This document shows positions 6,351 to 17,179 of a stretch of 64,000 nt of DNA, piece by piece; positions within the stretch are counted from its first letter, which is position 1; each line of letters starts with the position of its first letter. Source of the stretch: Flammeovirgaceae bacterium (GTDB lineage Bacteria; Bacteroidota; Bacteroidia; Cytophagales; Cyclobacteriaceae); the NCBI GenBank assembly GCA_021298355.1, contig JAJTEH010000011.1, forward strand, positions 1 to 64,000. The letters are read 5' to 3'. The position numbers and the translations under genes are program-made. A model generated the notes under the pieces. That model was not told the DNA's origin, made no database searches, and saw nothing but the letters and a program-made list of their open reading frames with translations.

Positions 6351-8297
6351 TTATTCTTTCACTAAAACAATATTTACTTTGTTAAAATCCGCAGCGGCAT
6401 TTATTACTTTTCTAAAGTCTTCATATTTTTTTAATGGTGCAGTTAGTTCTTTATAATATTCTTCAATATCAATACTCAACTGGTTTCCGTTTAGCTTATA
6501 CTGAGATTGGAATAGAAATGGAATTCGGTTTTCAATCGTGCAGGTAACATTAAAGTTAAGCGCCTCCAGATTTGTGGCCCGGTATCCTTTAGGTATGTTG
6601 ATGATAATTTTACGAACATACCCACGATTTGTAAAATTCTCTACCGGCAGTGTTCTTTCTTCTTCGTTATACAATTCGCTTTGTGGGCCAATTAGCTCGC
6701 CAACTTTAAATATTACTCTATTTCCGGCACGTTCTATAAAATGGTTGGTTTTGCAAGAAGAATAGATATCCATAACAGGTAGTAAACCCTGAGATGTTGT
6801 TTTAACGTTCCACTCGTCAAATTGTATATCGGGTACGGTTGTTTTAATTAAATCGGTTACGTATTCTAATCTTTCTTTTTCTGAGATGGCCTCGTAATAA
6901 TATTTTGCGTAGGCTGCGTCATATCCTATAAACGTGCGCTTATGCTTTAGATAAATATTTTCGAGTTCAGTATCGAAATCAACTTTAATATCTAAGTTAT
7001 CTAAATCATATGTATAGGGCTTGGCCGGAATTTCTCTGATCCAGGGTATTGCTGTTTTTATACCAGATACAACAACAGGCTCTATAAACAATCCTTTTTG
7101 GTTGTATAAATTGTTGGGTATTAAAGGATAGCGTAAATCAAAATTATAGGGCACTAAAAAATCTTGTGTGTCTGGAAAATAGAGTAGGTATTCGTCAAGA
7201 AAAGTCCATGAGTCGAAAGAAGGATCAAAAAAAGCAACTTCTCTGTCTGAAGTAATAACCAATTCTACCGGAATGGATAACTTTTCGAATGTTAACAAAA
7301 ATAATTTGGTCATTCCATCCGAAGACGCCTGCCTTGATTTTAGTATTTTAGACAAATCGTCTAGATCCGGATCAGCTGAGTTTGTATTGATTCGGATATA
7401 CTCTTTTACTTTATTTTCTATTTGTTGTATTCTTTGGGCTAAACTCAACTTTGGGTTATCGCCTATTGTCTTAACAAATTTTTCTAAATCTTTTTCTACG
7501 TCTTTATCTATTTGAGAAAGTATCCTATAGAAAGTTTTTGCAGCATCTGCCCATGTATTTAATCTTGAATTTGTAGATGTAAAATTGTAAGTCAATTTAA
7601 TTTCAACTCGTTTTCTGTTGGGGTTTAACAAGGCAAACGCTTCTTCATGTAAATCGGGTATGTTGGTAGAAGTAAACGAGTATATGTTTTTGCCAGACAG
7701 GGTATCTTTTTGTATGGAAGGATTATCGTTGTAATGGCGGAATTCAAAGTGTAAACTTTTAGGACAGGTTAGTTTAAAGTCGAAATTTTTTACCGGAGTT
7801 TCATACTGATAGAAATAAGTGTCGGCTGTTCTTCCATTTGCTTTTACTGTATAAAAATATTCTATTTCACTTTCGGGTTCAATGCCTTCTATGGCAAATA
7901 TCTTATAGATATTATTGGTGTTGTCGTCTTTAATTTCTTTTAAATTTTTGGTATCGAAGTTGGTAACTTTTCCAGACTTGTTTATAGCTCTTGCCTTCAA
8001 TTGCATAATTTCCATTGTATTATTTAATGGAATATAGATGCGGTTATGGCGTTCTATAGCATTAGTGGTTTGTACTTTCGTTATTTTATGATCGGTAATA
8101 AAAACAATCAGATTTTTGTTTTCCCAATCATAATCATACTGCCGGTGTAATTTTACTATATATTCCTGAAACTCCTTTTCATTATCCGTAAGCTCGAATA
8201 ACGTACGGCTGTTTTGCCAGGAGTAGGGTTGATAAGACTGGGCGGAAAGTTCAATAACAAAAGCCCATACTAGTATACTGCCTAAAATTAGTTTCAT
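6351..8297 (-). CDS. DUF3857/transglutaminase-like protein lacking the catalytic Cys
   Basis: 648 residues with a signal peptide (MKLILGSILVWAFVIELSAQ). The layout follows the neighbouring gene: an N-terminal beta domain of DUF3857 type, then a transglutaminase-like region. At the place where active members have GDCKD, this protein has SSDGMTKLF, so the nucleophile Cys is replaced. A FFDPSFDSWTFLDEYLLYFP segment follows where the His/Asp part would be. Its ATG overlaps the stop of the upstream gene by one base, indicating translational coupling. Probably a non-catalytic partner in the periplasm or on the surface; the role is unknown. Confidence 0.75.
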   Translation of the reverse strand: MKLILGSILVWAFVIELSAQSYQPYSWQNSRTLFELTDNEKEFQEYIVKLHRQYDYDWENKNLIVFITDHKITKVQTTNAIERHNRIYIPLNNTMEIMQLKARAINKSGKVTNFDTKNLKEIKDDNTNNIYKIFAIEGIEPESEIEYFYTVKANGRTADTYFYQYETPVKNFDFKLTCPKSLHFEFRHYNDNPSIQKDTLSGKNIYSFTSTNIPDLHEEAFALLNPNRKRVEIKLTYNFTSTNSRLNTWADAAKTFYRILSQIDKDVEKDLEKFVKTIGDNPKLSLAQRIQQIENKVKEYIRINTNSADPDLDDLSKILKSRQASSDGMTKLFLLTFEKLSIPVELVITSDREVAFFDPSFDSWTFLDEYLLYFPDTQDFLVPYNFDLRYPLIPNNLYNQKGLFIEPVVVSGIKTAIPWIREIPAKPYTYDLDNLDIKVDFDTELENIYLKHKRTFIGYDAAYAKYYYEAISEKERLEYVTDLIKTTVPDIQFDEWNVKTTSQGLLPVMDIYSSCKTNHFIERAGNRVIFKVGELIGPQSELYNEEERTLPVENFTNRGYVRKIIINIPKGYRATNLEALNFNVTCTIENRIPFLFQSQYKLNGNQLSIDIEEYYKELTAPLKKYEDFRKVINAAADFNKVNIVLVKE

Positions 8298-10216
8298 TAC
8301 GTTTTGCGTTTTAAAATAATAGTCTCTTTGTATTCTTTAGCAAAATTGCTGATGGCGGTGTTCCATGTTTGAATGTCTTTTCTAAAAACGAGTAAAGCGT
8401 TTCTTGAAAACGATTGGCTTACAATTAACTTATTGCCTACTACCGAGTACTCAATTTGATAGGTTACTATTTTAAAATCCAGATTTTTAAGCTGAGGTAA
8501 ATACTCGATTGTGTAACCATCCGGTATTTCTAATTCATATACATTTTTAAAACTATATGTATACTCAGATTCGAGCGGAGAAGTTCGGTTTATATCGAGC
8601 AAATAATTATGATACGGTTTGATTAAGCTTAAATTGATGTATAGTTCATCGCCAACTTCGTTAACATAGGATGGTATCTGAAAATTATAGTGTACCGTTA
8701 ATGGTTTATCTTTATCGTTTAAATTTTGCACAGTATAATTTGTAAGAATAAATTTATTAGAGCCTTTATTCAACCACGCTGTTACATATTCTTTTTCGCG
8801 GGCTTTTATCGTTTTATTAAAATCGTAACTGGCAAAAACTTTCTGATAACCCGAAAACGAAGCTTTTCCGTTGCCTATAAGTGTATTGTTTGTTAGTTTA
8901 AGCGAAACAGAGTCTGATTGTAAACTTTGTGAGGCCGCAATAACGGGTACTTGTTTTAATAAATAGGTGGTATCGTTGATAGATAGTAAGGCTTCTTTGC
9001 CTTGTATCATAGAAGAAGGAAGACCTAGTTTTGTAAAGTTTGAAGTGGCATCCAGATAATAGATTGTGCTATCGCGGTCGATGTAAGTTGCTATCATATG
9101 GTTATCCACTATTGGCGTAGGAGTTTCTGAATATGTAAAGGAAAGACTTCGAGTTCCAATCCATGTGTGGTAACTCTTTATTTCCAGAGCATTTAACATT
9201 CCTACTATTAAACTGGCCATATCTTTACAGTCGCCATATTTTTTTTCGAGGGTATAATCCGGATGATGAGGTACAAAGCCACGCAAACCTTCTTCGAACG
9301 CAACATACCTGATGTTGTCTTGCACCCAATAAAAAATTTGTTTTACTTTTTCTAGTTCGGTTTTAGCATTTGCGGTTATTTCTTTTGCAAGATTTGTTAG
9401 TTGCGAAGACGAACTTACTTTGGTTTTATACAAACTTTTTCTATACCACGTATGCAAATCGCTGATTGAAGATAAAACAGGTTTTTGTATATCACCATCC
9501 TGTATACTATTTATATAGAAAACTAGTAAAGGTACGTAGTAAGAAATTCCTGCATCATTTGTTTCAGATTTCACTTCTTCAAGGTTTGCAACAGACCATT
9601 CGTATACTTGATTTTTTCCTTTACTATATTTTCTGAATTTAATTTTTCCTTGTTCATCGTTATACATTTTCCAACTTAAATGTATGGTAGCAGGAAATTC
9701 TATCAGTAGTTTACCAGACGCTTGAGGTAAAAAATCCTGAAAATAATAAAGGCTTAGCAGGCGGGCATCTCTGTAGTATTCTTCATAACTCCACACTGCC
9801 TGGTTACCTGCATTTCCGGCAGGAAAGGATAAGGTATAAAAATAAGTGTCGTCATGAAAAATCGCTGTGTTGTCATCTTGTTGTTTCGTAAGCCCCGACA
9901 GCGGAATTTCTTTATATCTGGATTTATCCCAAACTTTAGAGAAAGCTTTCAGATTGCTGATTTCATTAAAGTGATTTCCATACACTCTCATGTTAACGGA
10001 ATTATCTAATTGATCTTTCAAAAAGAAAATAGTTTCACTCACTTTACTGGTAGCGCGCAAAGAATCTTTTTCAAGAAACAGCGTAATGTGTTTGTCTCTG
10101 TTTAAAAAAATGGCACGCTCGTTTTTAAATTGAGCTTGAATTTCTTTTAACTCGTTTGGCTGCGCAAACCCTACCGTATAAAAAAGAAAAATGAATGAAT
10201 ACCTTACTGCTAACAT
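8297..10216 (-). CDS. Exported DUF3857 plus transglutaminase-like protein
   Basis: 639 residues from the ATG at 10216. An upstream in-frame ATG at 10270 lies inside the preceding gene and would bury the signal peptide MLAVRYSFIFLFYTVGFAQ, so it is rejected. Residues 20-240 are a DUF3857-type beta domain. The transglutaminase core has Cys330 (YGDCKDMA), His373 (VDNHMI) and Asp389 (YYLDATS), a complete triad. Known relatives act as papain-fold amide-bond enzymes, but the substrate is unknown. It starts 4 bases after the MORN-repeat gene and overlaps the next gene, so it is the middle of a three-gene operon. Confidence 0.85.
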   Translation of the reverse strand: MLAVRYSFIFLFYTVGFAQPNELKEIQAQFKNERAIFLNRDKHITLFLEKDSLRATSKVSETIFFLKDQLDNSVNMRVYGNHFNEISNLKAFSKVWDKSRYKEIPLSGLTKQQDDNTAIFHDDTYFYTLSFPAGNAGNQAVWSYEEYYRDARLLSLYYFQDFLPQASGKLLIEFPATIHLSWKMYNDEQGKIKFRKYSKGKNQVYEWSVANLEEVKSETNDAGISYYVPLLVFYINSIQDGDIQKPVLSSISDLHTWYRKSLYKTKVSSSSQLTNLAKEITANAKTELEKVKQIFYWVQDNIRYVAFEEGLRGFVPHHPDYTLEKKYGDCKDMASLIVGMLNALEIKSYHTWIGTRSLSFTYSETPTPIVDNHMIATYIDRDSTIYYLDATSNFTKLGLPSSMIQGKEALLSINDTTYLLKQVPVIAASQSLQSDSVSLKLTNNTLIGNGKASFSGYQKVFASYDFNKTIKAREKEYVTAWLNKGSNKFILTNYTVQNLNDKDKPLTVHYNFQIPSYVNEVGDELYINLSLIKPYHNYLLDINRTSPLESEYTYSFKNVYELEIPDGYTIEYLPQLKNLDFKIVTYQIEYSVVGNKLIVSQSFSRNALLVFRKDIQTWNTAISNFAKEYKETIILKRKT

Positions 10217-10220
10217 GATT

Positions 10221-13200
10221 TTATTGTAGTTGCCCGCCCCAAAATTTAACTTCTTTTTGCAGTTTTCCATTTGAATAAATAAACGCTGATCCGTTTAACA
10301 TGCCATATTCGTATTGTTCGCTTCTTTCCGGTAACCCGGTGGTGGTAAACCATTCGAATTTACCGTGTTCTTCTCCATGCATAAATTTTCCTTTAGAGCG
10401 AACTATTCCGTTGGAGTAATAAAAAATTTCATTTCCATTTTTAGATCCAAACTCAAAGTCGATGGAAGAGAATAGTTTTCCGTTTTGGTAATACATTTTT
10501 TTAGTGCCGTGTAAGTTACCATCCTTAATAACTTCTTCTAGGGCTATTTTTCCATCTGCAAACTTTATCCTGATTGTTTCGTTACCGCTATACTTATTCC
10601 ATTTGTTGGTTGGCTGGGTTGCGTCTCTATAGGCAATTACATCATCGTTATTAAATTTCTTTTCTATCAGAAGTATACCTTCGGGGCTATAATATTTTGA
10701 TACTCCATGTATGTTACCGTTAACAAAGTTATGGATGCGATCTAGTTTACCGTTTTCGTGATAGTATAGCCAAACGCTATCGCGTTGTTCGTTGTTGTAC
10801 TTTCCTATTGTTTCTAATTGGCCGTTTATATAGTACCATTTCCAGATTCCGGTAGGTTCATCTTCAGTATACCTTCCTTCTAATAGAACATTTCCGTTTG
10901 GATAGTGAATTTTAAAAGATCCTTCTCGTTTGCCGTTCAGGTAATTATACTCTGTGTAAAGTTTACCGTTATCTAAAAAGCGTTGTAGTTTTCCGTTAAG
11001 CTTGTTGCAATTTTTTTGATCTAACTCCCTTAGTTGGCCGTTATCGTAGCTAACAATTATTTCTTCTGTAGCGCCTTTTTTATTGCTTTTGCTTATTACC
11101 TGACCAGATTTATTGTACGTAGTGTTAGCAATAAGATTATTGTTATCAAATTCTTCCGTGTAATACAGTTGGCCATCGGAAGTATAATAATAGGCTTTGC
11201 CTGTAATTTGTCCGTTTAAATAGTATTGTTCCGATTTAATTTTTCCGTTAGGATAATAGGTTGTCCAGTTTTGTTGTTCATAACCGGATTGATTCCACCC
11301 CTTCTTAGCCAGCATACCATTTTCATAATACTCCAGATAAGGGCCGTGCCTTTCTCCATTTGCATAGTGTACAGTTACTTTTAGTTTTCCGTTTACGTAA
11401 TACTCATTTACAACACCATGTAGTTGATCGTTGGTATACGGATACTCAGATTTTAATTTACCTGATGGATAGTAATATTTCCAAAGCCCTTCGTACTTCC
11501 CGTCTTTAATCTGATATTCGGAACCTACCTGGCCTGTTATTGAGTGACTTTTTGCATTTAGTATAGCGTTACTTTCTGTATAAGTTGCAATTTCTTTTTC
11601 TTCGTCTGTATAGTAGGTGGCTTTAGTAAGCTTACCTTCATTATATATAAAAATAGATTGAAGTTTACCATCTAGGTAGTTTTTGTTCAGGCCATGTACT
11701 CTACCTTCTTTATCGTACTCTCTTTCTTCGGTAAGTACACCTTTTCTGTCGTAGTATTTAAATGTACCGAACCGATTATCGTTCAGAAAGCTTCCTTCTT
11801 CAGAAACTTGATTGTTGTCGTGGTAAAAACGCCATACTCCTTCCGCAGAACCCATTTCGTAGTTTCCTTCGGAATACTTTGCGCCATTACTATAGAATCT
11901 TTTAAACTGGCCATTCAATTTTCCTTTCGTGTAATACGATATACTACTTCGAGCACCGGTAGAAAAGAAACTCTCGTACACCCCATCCAGGCTATCTTCT
12001 TTATATGTAAATTTTTCTATAACAACTCCATTAGGATCAAACACCTGCCCCGAACCATTTCGTAAACTTTGTTGGTAATAAAGTTTTTCGTGCAGTGTTC
12101 CGCAATCGTAGTATATAAGAACTTCGCCCTCTACTTCACCGTTCTTTAAAAAATACTTTTGCCACAAACTACCGTTGGCATGATAGCGTTCTATTAATCC
12201 TGTGTCAAAGTTTTCTTTGGATTTTAATTTTCCGTCTTTGTGATAAAAGTGCCACTGGCCAACTTTATCTCCATCTTTGTTAAAATCACCTTTCGACATT
12301 AACACACCATTGTCGTAAAAGAAGTGCCATTGGCCAATTTTTTTATCGTTTTCTTGTACATTTCCAACTGATTCCAGTCTGCCGTTTTTGTAATGCCAGC
12401 AAGAAACCAGATCATTGCCATAGCCTAACTCTGGCACATGTCTTTTTGCTCGTAGCTGGTAAAGTGTATTGTTCACTACTTTGTAAAAACTTTCCAGTTT
12501 GTCTGTATTTTTTTTAGACCATTCCGGAACCAGCTTAATAGAGGATGAATACAAAATATGAAATATGAACGAATCGTAATGTTTGTTTTTTATTAATTCA
12601 AGATATAAGGGTAGGTAATATTTCGTGTAGGGGTCTGGCTTGCTGAAATTGTATTTCGGTAATTCTTCAAATAAAAGCTGGTATTGTTTTACAATAGCCG
12701 CATTAATGGGCAACACTTGTTTGTACGCATCATCGTAAACTACTTTAGAACGTACAATGCCATCTAATCGCTCGAATGGATTTAAATCAGATTTTGCTAC
12801 GCTGCCTTCGTCTATTATTTCATTCGAAAGAAATCGTTCCAGTCTTACCAATTGCTGATTGTTGCTATTGTTAACAGTCATATATAATCCAAGCGCCAAC
12901 ATACCTTTTACTTTTTCTCCTCTAAGTATTGCGATGTTTCCCAGGTATAAATGCGATATCAAATTAAAAGGACTAATTTCTAATGCCTGAAAGAAAAGTT
13001 TTTCGGCCTTGTCATACTCCTTGTTTAAAAAATGCATTTTTCCTTTTTGTAAATGAAAAGCATGGTTAATTGGAAAACGTGAAAGTCCCGCATCAAATAT
13101 TTCCTCTGCTTTTTTAAAATCGCCTAGTAAAGTGTACGACATCCCTTGGGCTAATAAAAACTCAGGATCGAACTCAGTATTTTTTTGTAAACCAAGCGAG

Positions 13201-13460
13201 GCCGTTTCTATGGCTTTTTGGTATTCACCAGATTGGTAATAAACATCGGCTAAGGTGGCTAACGACTTATAATAATTTGTGTCGCGCGGATCAATCAGTT
13301 TAAGTTCTTTACTAGCTAAATCAAATTCGTTAGAGTCTATCAGAATTGCTGCTTTGGTTAGCTTTTCCCCTGAATTAATTAGTGAATCAAGTTGGGCAGA
13401 GGCAGTTGAAAAAGAGAATAACCAAACTAAAAACGAAAGTCCGAAAATATTTTTGCACAT
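10221..13460 (-). CDS. Exported TPR and MORN_2 (YwqK-like) repeat protein
   Basis: 1079 residues. Signal peptide to about residue 22 (LVWLFSFSTASAQ). Residues about 35-190 hold tetratricopeptide repeats (ADVYYQSGEYQKAIETASLG, LYLGNIAIL). From about residue 355 to the end there are roughly 28 MORN_2 units of about 24 residues, each with a core like YYENGKL followed by G or H and an aromatic. Family members with few repeats are called YwqK-type antitoxin components, but such a long exported array is more likely a binding or surface scaffold. First gene of the operon with the two transglutaminase-like proteins. Confidence 0.85.
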   Translation of the reverse strand: MCKNIFGLSFLVWLFSFSTASAQLDSLINSGEKLTKAAILIDSNEFDLASKELKLIDPRDTNYYKSLATLADVYYQSGEYQKAIETASLGLQKNTEFDPEFLLAQGMSYTLLGDFKKAEEIFDAGLSRFPINHAFHLQKGKMHFLNKEYDKAEKLFFQALEISPFNLISHLYLGNIAILRGEKVKGMLALGLYMTVNNSNNQQLVRLERFLSNEIIDEGSVAKSDLNPFERLDGIVRSKVVYDDAYKQVLPINAAIVKQYQLLFEELPKYNFSKPDPYTKYYLPLYLELIKNKHYDSFIFHILYSSSIKLVPEWSKKNTDKLESFYKVVNNTLYQLRAKRHVPELGYGNDLVSCWHYKNGRLESVGNVQENDKKIGQWHFFYDNGVLMSKGDFNKDGDKVGQWHFYHKDGKLKSKENFDTGLIERYHANGSLWQKYFLKNGEVEGEVLIYYDCGTLHEKLYYQQSLRNGSGQVFDPNGVVIEKFTYKEDSLDGVYESFFSTGARSSISYYTKGKLNGQFKRFYSNGAKYSEGNYEMGSAEGVWRFYHDNNQVSEEGSFLNDNRFGTFKYYDRKGVLTEEREYDKEGRVHGLNKNYLDGKLQSIFIYNEGKLTKATYYTDEEKEIATYTESNAILNAKSHSITGQVGSEYQIKDGKYEGLWKYYYPSGKLKSEYPYTNDQLHGVVNEYYVNGKLKVTVHYANGERHGPYLEYYENGMLAKKGWNQSGYEQQNWTTYYPNGKIKSEQYYLNGQITGKAYYYTSDGQLYYTEEFDNNNLIANTTYNKSGQVISKSNKKGATEEIIVSYDNGQLRELDQKNCNKLNGKLQRFLDNGKLYTEYNYLNGKREGSFKIHYPNGNVLLEGRYTEDEPTGIWKWYYINGQLETIGKYNNEQRDSVWLYYHENGKLDRIHNFVNGNIHGVSKYYSPEGILLIEKKFNNDDVIAYRDATQPTNKWNKYSGNETIRIKFADGKIALEEVIKDGNLHGTKKMYYQNGKLFSSIDFEFGSKNGNEIFYYSNGIVRSKGKFMHGEEHGKFEWFTTTGLPERSEQYEYGMLNGSAFIYSNGKLQKEVKFWGGQLQ

Positions 13461-13936
13461 AGAGGAATAAGAGAAATGAAACTCAATATATTTTTAAAAT
13501 CTGAACCGTAAAAACTGAAAGCAATATTTTTATTTGTAATGCTTAAACTTTACTAAATGCTACTCGGCCTTTCAAAAAAATAGCGGCAATTACCTTTCGC
13601 GAAAGGGGTTAAGTTTATTTTCTAACAAACCACACAAACATCAAAATTTTATGAGATGAATGGCCTTTGCGTTAGTACCAGAATTGCTAATCGGATAATT
13701 CGGTTAAAAAAATCGGGAATTCTTGCAGAAACCCAACATACAACCTCTACCCATACTACATTCAAGCTAAAGGATGTTTAATTAGCCAAGAAGATAAACT
13801 TTATACTTGTTGATAAAAAGCCTTGAAATTCAAATTCGGCTTTTCAACTTTTGTAAAATTTTAACAGGCTCTAATAAAATACCACATTCCTGACAAAGCG
13901 ATTAACTTTAGGGGTATCTTGCAGGTTCAATCGCTT
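13461..13936. promoter_or_regulatory. Divergent intergenic region upstream of dnaG and the MORN operon
   Basis: 476 bases. TAACTTTA at 13903-13910 is a plausible -7 box for dnaG. A perfect 14-bp palindrome CCTTTCGCGAAAGG lies at 13593-13606, and a hairpin with arms AAAAGCC (13816-13822) and GGCTTTT (13838-13844) precedes dnaG. No gene was found. The palindrome could be an operator; there is no direct evidence. Confidence 0.4.
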
Positions 13937-15871
13937 ATGATAAGCCCCGATTCTATAGAAGACGTACGAAACCGCATGGACATTGTTGATGTCATCAGCG
14001 ATTTTATTACACTAAAACGTTCGGGGCAAAACTACAAAGCGTTAAGCCCATTCAATTCAGAAAAAACTCCTTCTTTTTACGTAGTTCCATCTAAGGGTAT
14101 TTTTAAAGATTTTAGCAGCGGAAAGGGTGGCGATGCCATCACGTTCGTGATGGAACACGAAGGCATGAGCTACATCGAAGCCATTCGCTACCTCGCTAAA
14201 AAGTATGGTGTAGAACTAAAAGAAACCGTACAAACACAACTTGAGCAAGAAGCCGTGAGCTCTCGCGATTCGCTCTACATTGTAATGAACTACGCCAAAG
14301 AACAGTTTAAAACACAACTGCTCGAAAGCGAAGAAGGAAAAAGTATAGGCCTCAGTTATTTTCGCGAGCGCGGGTTTCACGACAGAACCATCGAAAAATT
14401 TGAATTAGGCTACACACAAAACGAGTGGCGCACCCTATACGATGCAGCGCTAAAAGCAGGCTACAGCGAAGAGGTTCTTGAAAAAGCCGGACTAATTGTT
14501 AAAAAAGAAGAAGGAAAAACATACGATCGGTTTCGGGGTCGTGTAATTTTTCCGGTTCATAATCTGGCGGGTAAAGTAATTGCATTTGGCGCGCGTATTC
14601 TTACCAACCAAAAAGATCAGCCCAAATACATTAACTCGCCCGAAACAGAAATCTATCACAAAAGCGAAGTATTGTATGGCATTTACCAAGCAAAAAATGC
14701 AATACGCAAAGAAGATTTTTGTTTTTTGGTAGAAGGATACACCGATGTTATTTCATTACACCAGGCCGGAATAGAAAATGCAGTAGCATCCTCGGGCACA
14801 GCCTTAACCGAAGATCAGATTAAATTAATAAAACGATTTACCGAAAACGTAACGGTACTTTTTGATGGCGATGCTGCCGGAATTCGCGCAGCCCTGCGCG
14901 GAATAGATTTAATTTTAAAAGGCGGATTAAACGTTCGGGTTTTATTATTACCCGATGGCGAAGACCCCGACAGTTTTTCGCGTAAACACAGCACAACAGA
15001 GCTTACCGATTTTTTCAAGAAACAGGCGAAAGATTTTATCTCTTTCAAAATAGATTTATACGCATCAGAAGCGGCACAAGATCCGGTTAAAAAAGCGGAG
15101 GCCATTCGCGAAATCATTACCTCCATATCGGTAATTCCCGATCCCATCAAACGCTCTGTATATATTCAGGAAACGAGCAACTTGTTAAAAATCCAGGAAA
15201 CTGTTTTATTAACAGAGCTGAATAAAATTCTAATAGCAGAAAGAAGAAAAAATCAACAGGAAAAATTAAATGTAGAGAAGCAAGAACCATTTACAGATAG
15301 ACAAGATATTCTTCCTCCAGCAAAGTTAGACTCTAATGGAATAGTAGAAATTCTTGAAAGAGAAGTTATCAGAATGCTTTTAGTTTATTCAAACAGTAAA
15401 GTTGAGGAAGATGTAGATTTAGTTAGTTATTTTATAAATGAGTTTGAAGATTTAGAGTTTAGCAATAAATTATTAGAAAAGATATTTAACATTTATTTAG
15501 AGGCAAAAGAAAAAGGTTTGCAATTAAATAGTGATTATTTTTTTGCTAGTGAAAATAATGAACTCAAAAATTTAGTTGCAGAAATAGTAGTTGCAAATGA
15601 TCGGTATCATATTAGCCCAAATTGGAAAAATTATAACATTCTGATTGATGAAGAAAAGGATAATGTTCCGGCAACAGCACATCATAATGTTCTTTTTAGG
15701 AAATACAGATACGTACAGAAATTAATAGAAGAAAATATCATTAAAATAAAAGAAGCAGAGGCGCGTCAAGATTTATCAGAGGTTGATCAACTTTTGATGG
15801 TACAGATTCAGCTGAAAAACTTCGATTCTGAAATTGCCAAACAATTAGGGATTACAAGTGGAAAATACTAG
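13937..15871 (+). CDS. dnaG: DNA primase
   Basis: 644 residues from ATG 13937 ([20 protein letters not shown]); an upstream TTG at 13919 is less likely. The TOPRIM domain shows the conserved Glu (LVEGYTDV) and DGDAAG, and the N-terminal domain keeps EKTPSF and [12 protein letters not shown]. Odd feature: where standard DnaG has four zinc ligands (CPFH and CFGCG), this protein has SPFN and DFSSG, so the zinc site is gone. I recall the same change in other Bacteroidota primases, so it is likely lineage-typical. It makes RNA primers for DnaB-driven replication. The C-terminal part is divergent from enterobacterial forms. Confidence 0.95.
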   Translation: MISPDSIEDVRNRMDIVDVISDFITLKRSGQNYKALSPFNSEKTPSFYVVPSKGIFKDFSSGKGGDAITFVMEHEGMSYIEAIRYLAKKYGVELKETVQTQLEQEAVSSRDSLYIVMNYAKEQFKTQLLESEEGKSIGLSYFRERGFHDRTIEKFELGYTQNEWRTLYDAALKAGYSEEVLEKAGLIVKKEEGKTYDRFRGRVIFPVHNLAGKVIAFGARILTNQKDQPKYINSPETEIYHKSEVLYGIYQAKNAIRKEDFCFLVEGYTDVISLHQAGIENAVASSGTALTEDQIKLIKRFTENVTVLFDGDAAGIRAALRGIDLILKGGLNVRVLLLPDGEDPDSFSRKHSTTELTDFFKKQAKDFISFKIDLYASEAAQDPVKKAEAIREIITSISVIPDPIKRSVYIQETSNLLKIQETVLLTELNKILIAERRKNQQEKLNVEKQEPFTDRQDILPPAKLDSNGIVEILEREVIRMLLVYSNSKVEEDVDLVSYFINEFEDLEFSNKLLEKIFNIYLEAKEKGLQLNSDYFFASENNELKNLVAEIVVANDRYHISPNWKNYNILIDEEKDNVPATAHHNVLFRKYRYVQKLIEENIIKIKEAEARQDLSEVDQLLMVQIQLKNFDSEIAKQLGITSGKY

Positions 15872-15918
15872 GAACACAAATAGATAAATATTTGTTAAAG
15901 AAATTAGAAAAATTAATC

Positions 15919-17136
15919 ATGACACCCATCCAACTCAACACCATAGAAGAAGCCATAGAAGACATTAAGAATGGTAAAATTATCATTGTTGTAGATGATG
16001 AAGACCGCGAAAACGAAGGCGACTTTATTTGCGCAGCCGAAGCCATAACCCCTGAAATTGTAAACTTCATGGCCAAACATGGCAGGGGTTTAATTTGCTG
16101 CTCCATTACCGAAGAACGCTGCGAAGAGTTAGGGCTGGAAATGATGGTAGGAAAAAACACAGCTACATACGAAACCAATTTTACTGTTTCAGTCGATTTA
16201 ATCGGGCATGGTTGCACCACAGGCATTTCGGCACACGATCGCTTTAAAACCATTCGCGCATTGGTAGATCCTGCCACCAAACCCGAAGAACTAGGTAAAC
16301 CCGGACATATCTTTCCTTTGCGTGCAAAAAAAGGCGGTGTGTTAAGGCGTACAGGCCACACCGAAGCCTCAATGGATTTTGCTCGCCTCGCTGGTTTTCG
16401 TCCGGCAGGTGTATTAGTAGAAATTTTAAAAGATGATGGCAGCATGGCGCGCTTGCCCGATTTGGTTTTGGTAGCGCAGCAATTCAACATGAAATTGGTA
16501 TCGATAAAAGATTTAATTGAATACCGATTAAAAAAAGAATCGCTCATCGAAAGACAAATCGATGTGAACATGCCAACCTCGCACGGAAATTTTCAGTTAG
16601 TAGCCTACAAACAAGTAAACACACAAGACATACACATGGCCTTGGTGCGTGGCACCTGGGATAAAGACGAACCTGTGCTCGTACGGGTGCATTCTTCTTG
16701 CATGACGGGCGATATTTTTGGTTCGTGCCGATGCGATTGCGGACCACAATTACAACGCGCCATGGAAATGGTAGACAAAGCAGGTAAAGGCGTAGTGTTA
16801 TACATGAACCAGGAAGGAAGAGGAATAGGCTTACTTAATAAACTAAAAGCCTACAAACTTCAAGAGCAAGGTTTAGATACGGTAGAAGCAAACTTGCAAC
16901 TCGGTTTTGATATGGACGAACGCGACTATGGCGTGGGCGCACAAATATTGCGCGATTTGGGTGTGTCTAAAATCAATCTCATTTCAAACAATCCTAAAAA
17001 AAGAGTTGGCCTTATGGGCTATGGTTTAGAAATTGTAGACAACACACCTATAGAAATACAACCCAACCCACACAACGAAAAATATTTACGAACCAAACGC
17101 GATAAACTAGGACATTCCATATTAAAAAATAGTTGA
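15919..17136 (+). CDS. ribBA: Bifunctional DHBP synthase / GTP cyclohydrolase II
   Basis: 405 residues from ATG 15919; TTG at 15892 is less likely. The N-terminal half ([30 protein letters not shown]) is 3,4-dihydroxy-2-butanone-4-phosphate synthase, which uses ribulose 5-phosphate. The C-terminal half ([20 protein letters not shown] with the zinc cysteines, then [13 protein letters not shown]) is GTP cyclohydrolase II. Together they supply both precursors of riboflavin. Both domains look intact. It lies 47 bases after dnaG on the same strand. Confidence 0.95.
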   Translation: MTPIQLNTIEEAIEDIKNGKIIIVVDDEDRENEGDFICAAEAITPEIVNFMAKHGRGLICCSITEERCEELGLEMMVGKNTATYETNFTVSVDLIGHGCTTGISAHDRFKTIRALVDPATKPEELGKPGHIFPLRAKKGGVLRRTGHTEASMDFARLAGFRPAGVLVEILKDDGSMARLPDLVLVAQQFNMKLVSIKDLIEYRLKKESLIERQIDVNMPTSHGNFQLVAYKQVNTQDIHMALVRGTWDKDEPVLVRVHSSCMTGDIFGSCRCDCGPQLQRAMEMVDKAGKGVVLYMNQEGRGIGLLNKLKAYKLQEQGLDTVEANLQLGFDMDERDYGVGAQILRDLGVSKINLISNNPKKRVGLMGYGLEIVDNTPIEIQPNPHNEKYLRTKRDKLGHSILKNS

Positions 17137-17179
17137 TAAAACGTGTATAGGAAACGTTAAAAATGCGTTTTAAAATAAG

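Noticed and set aside
10221-13460. YwqK-type toxin-antitoxin reading of the MORN protein
   Set aside because: The MORN_2 family name mentions an antitoxin, but this protein is exported, carries TPRs and a very long array, and no toxin gene is adjacent.
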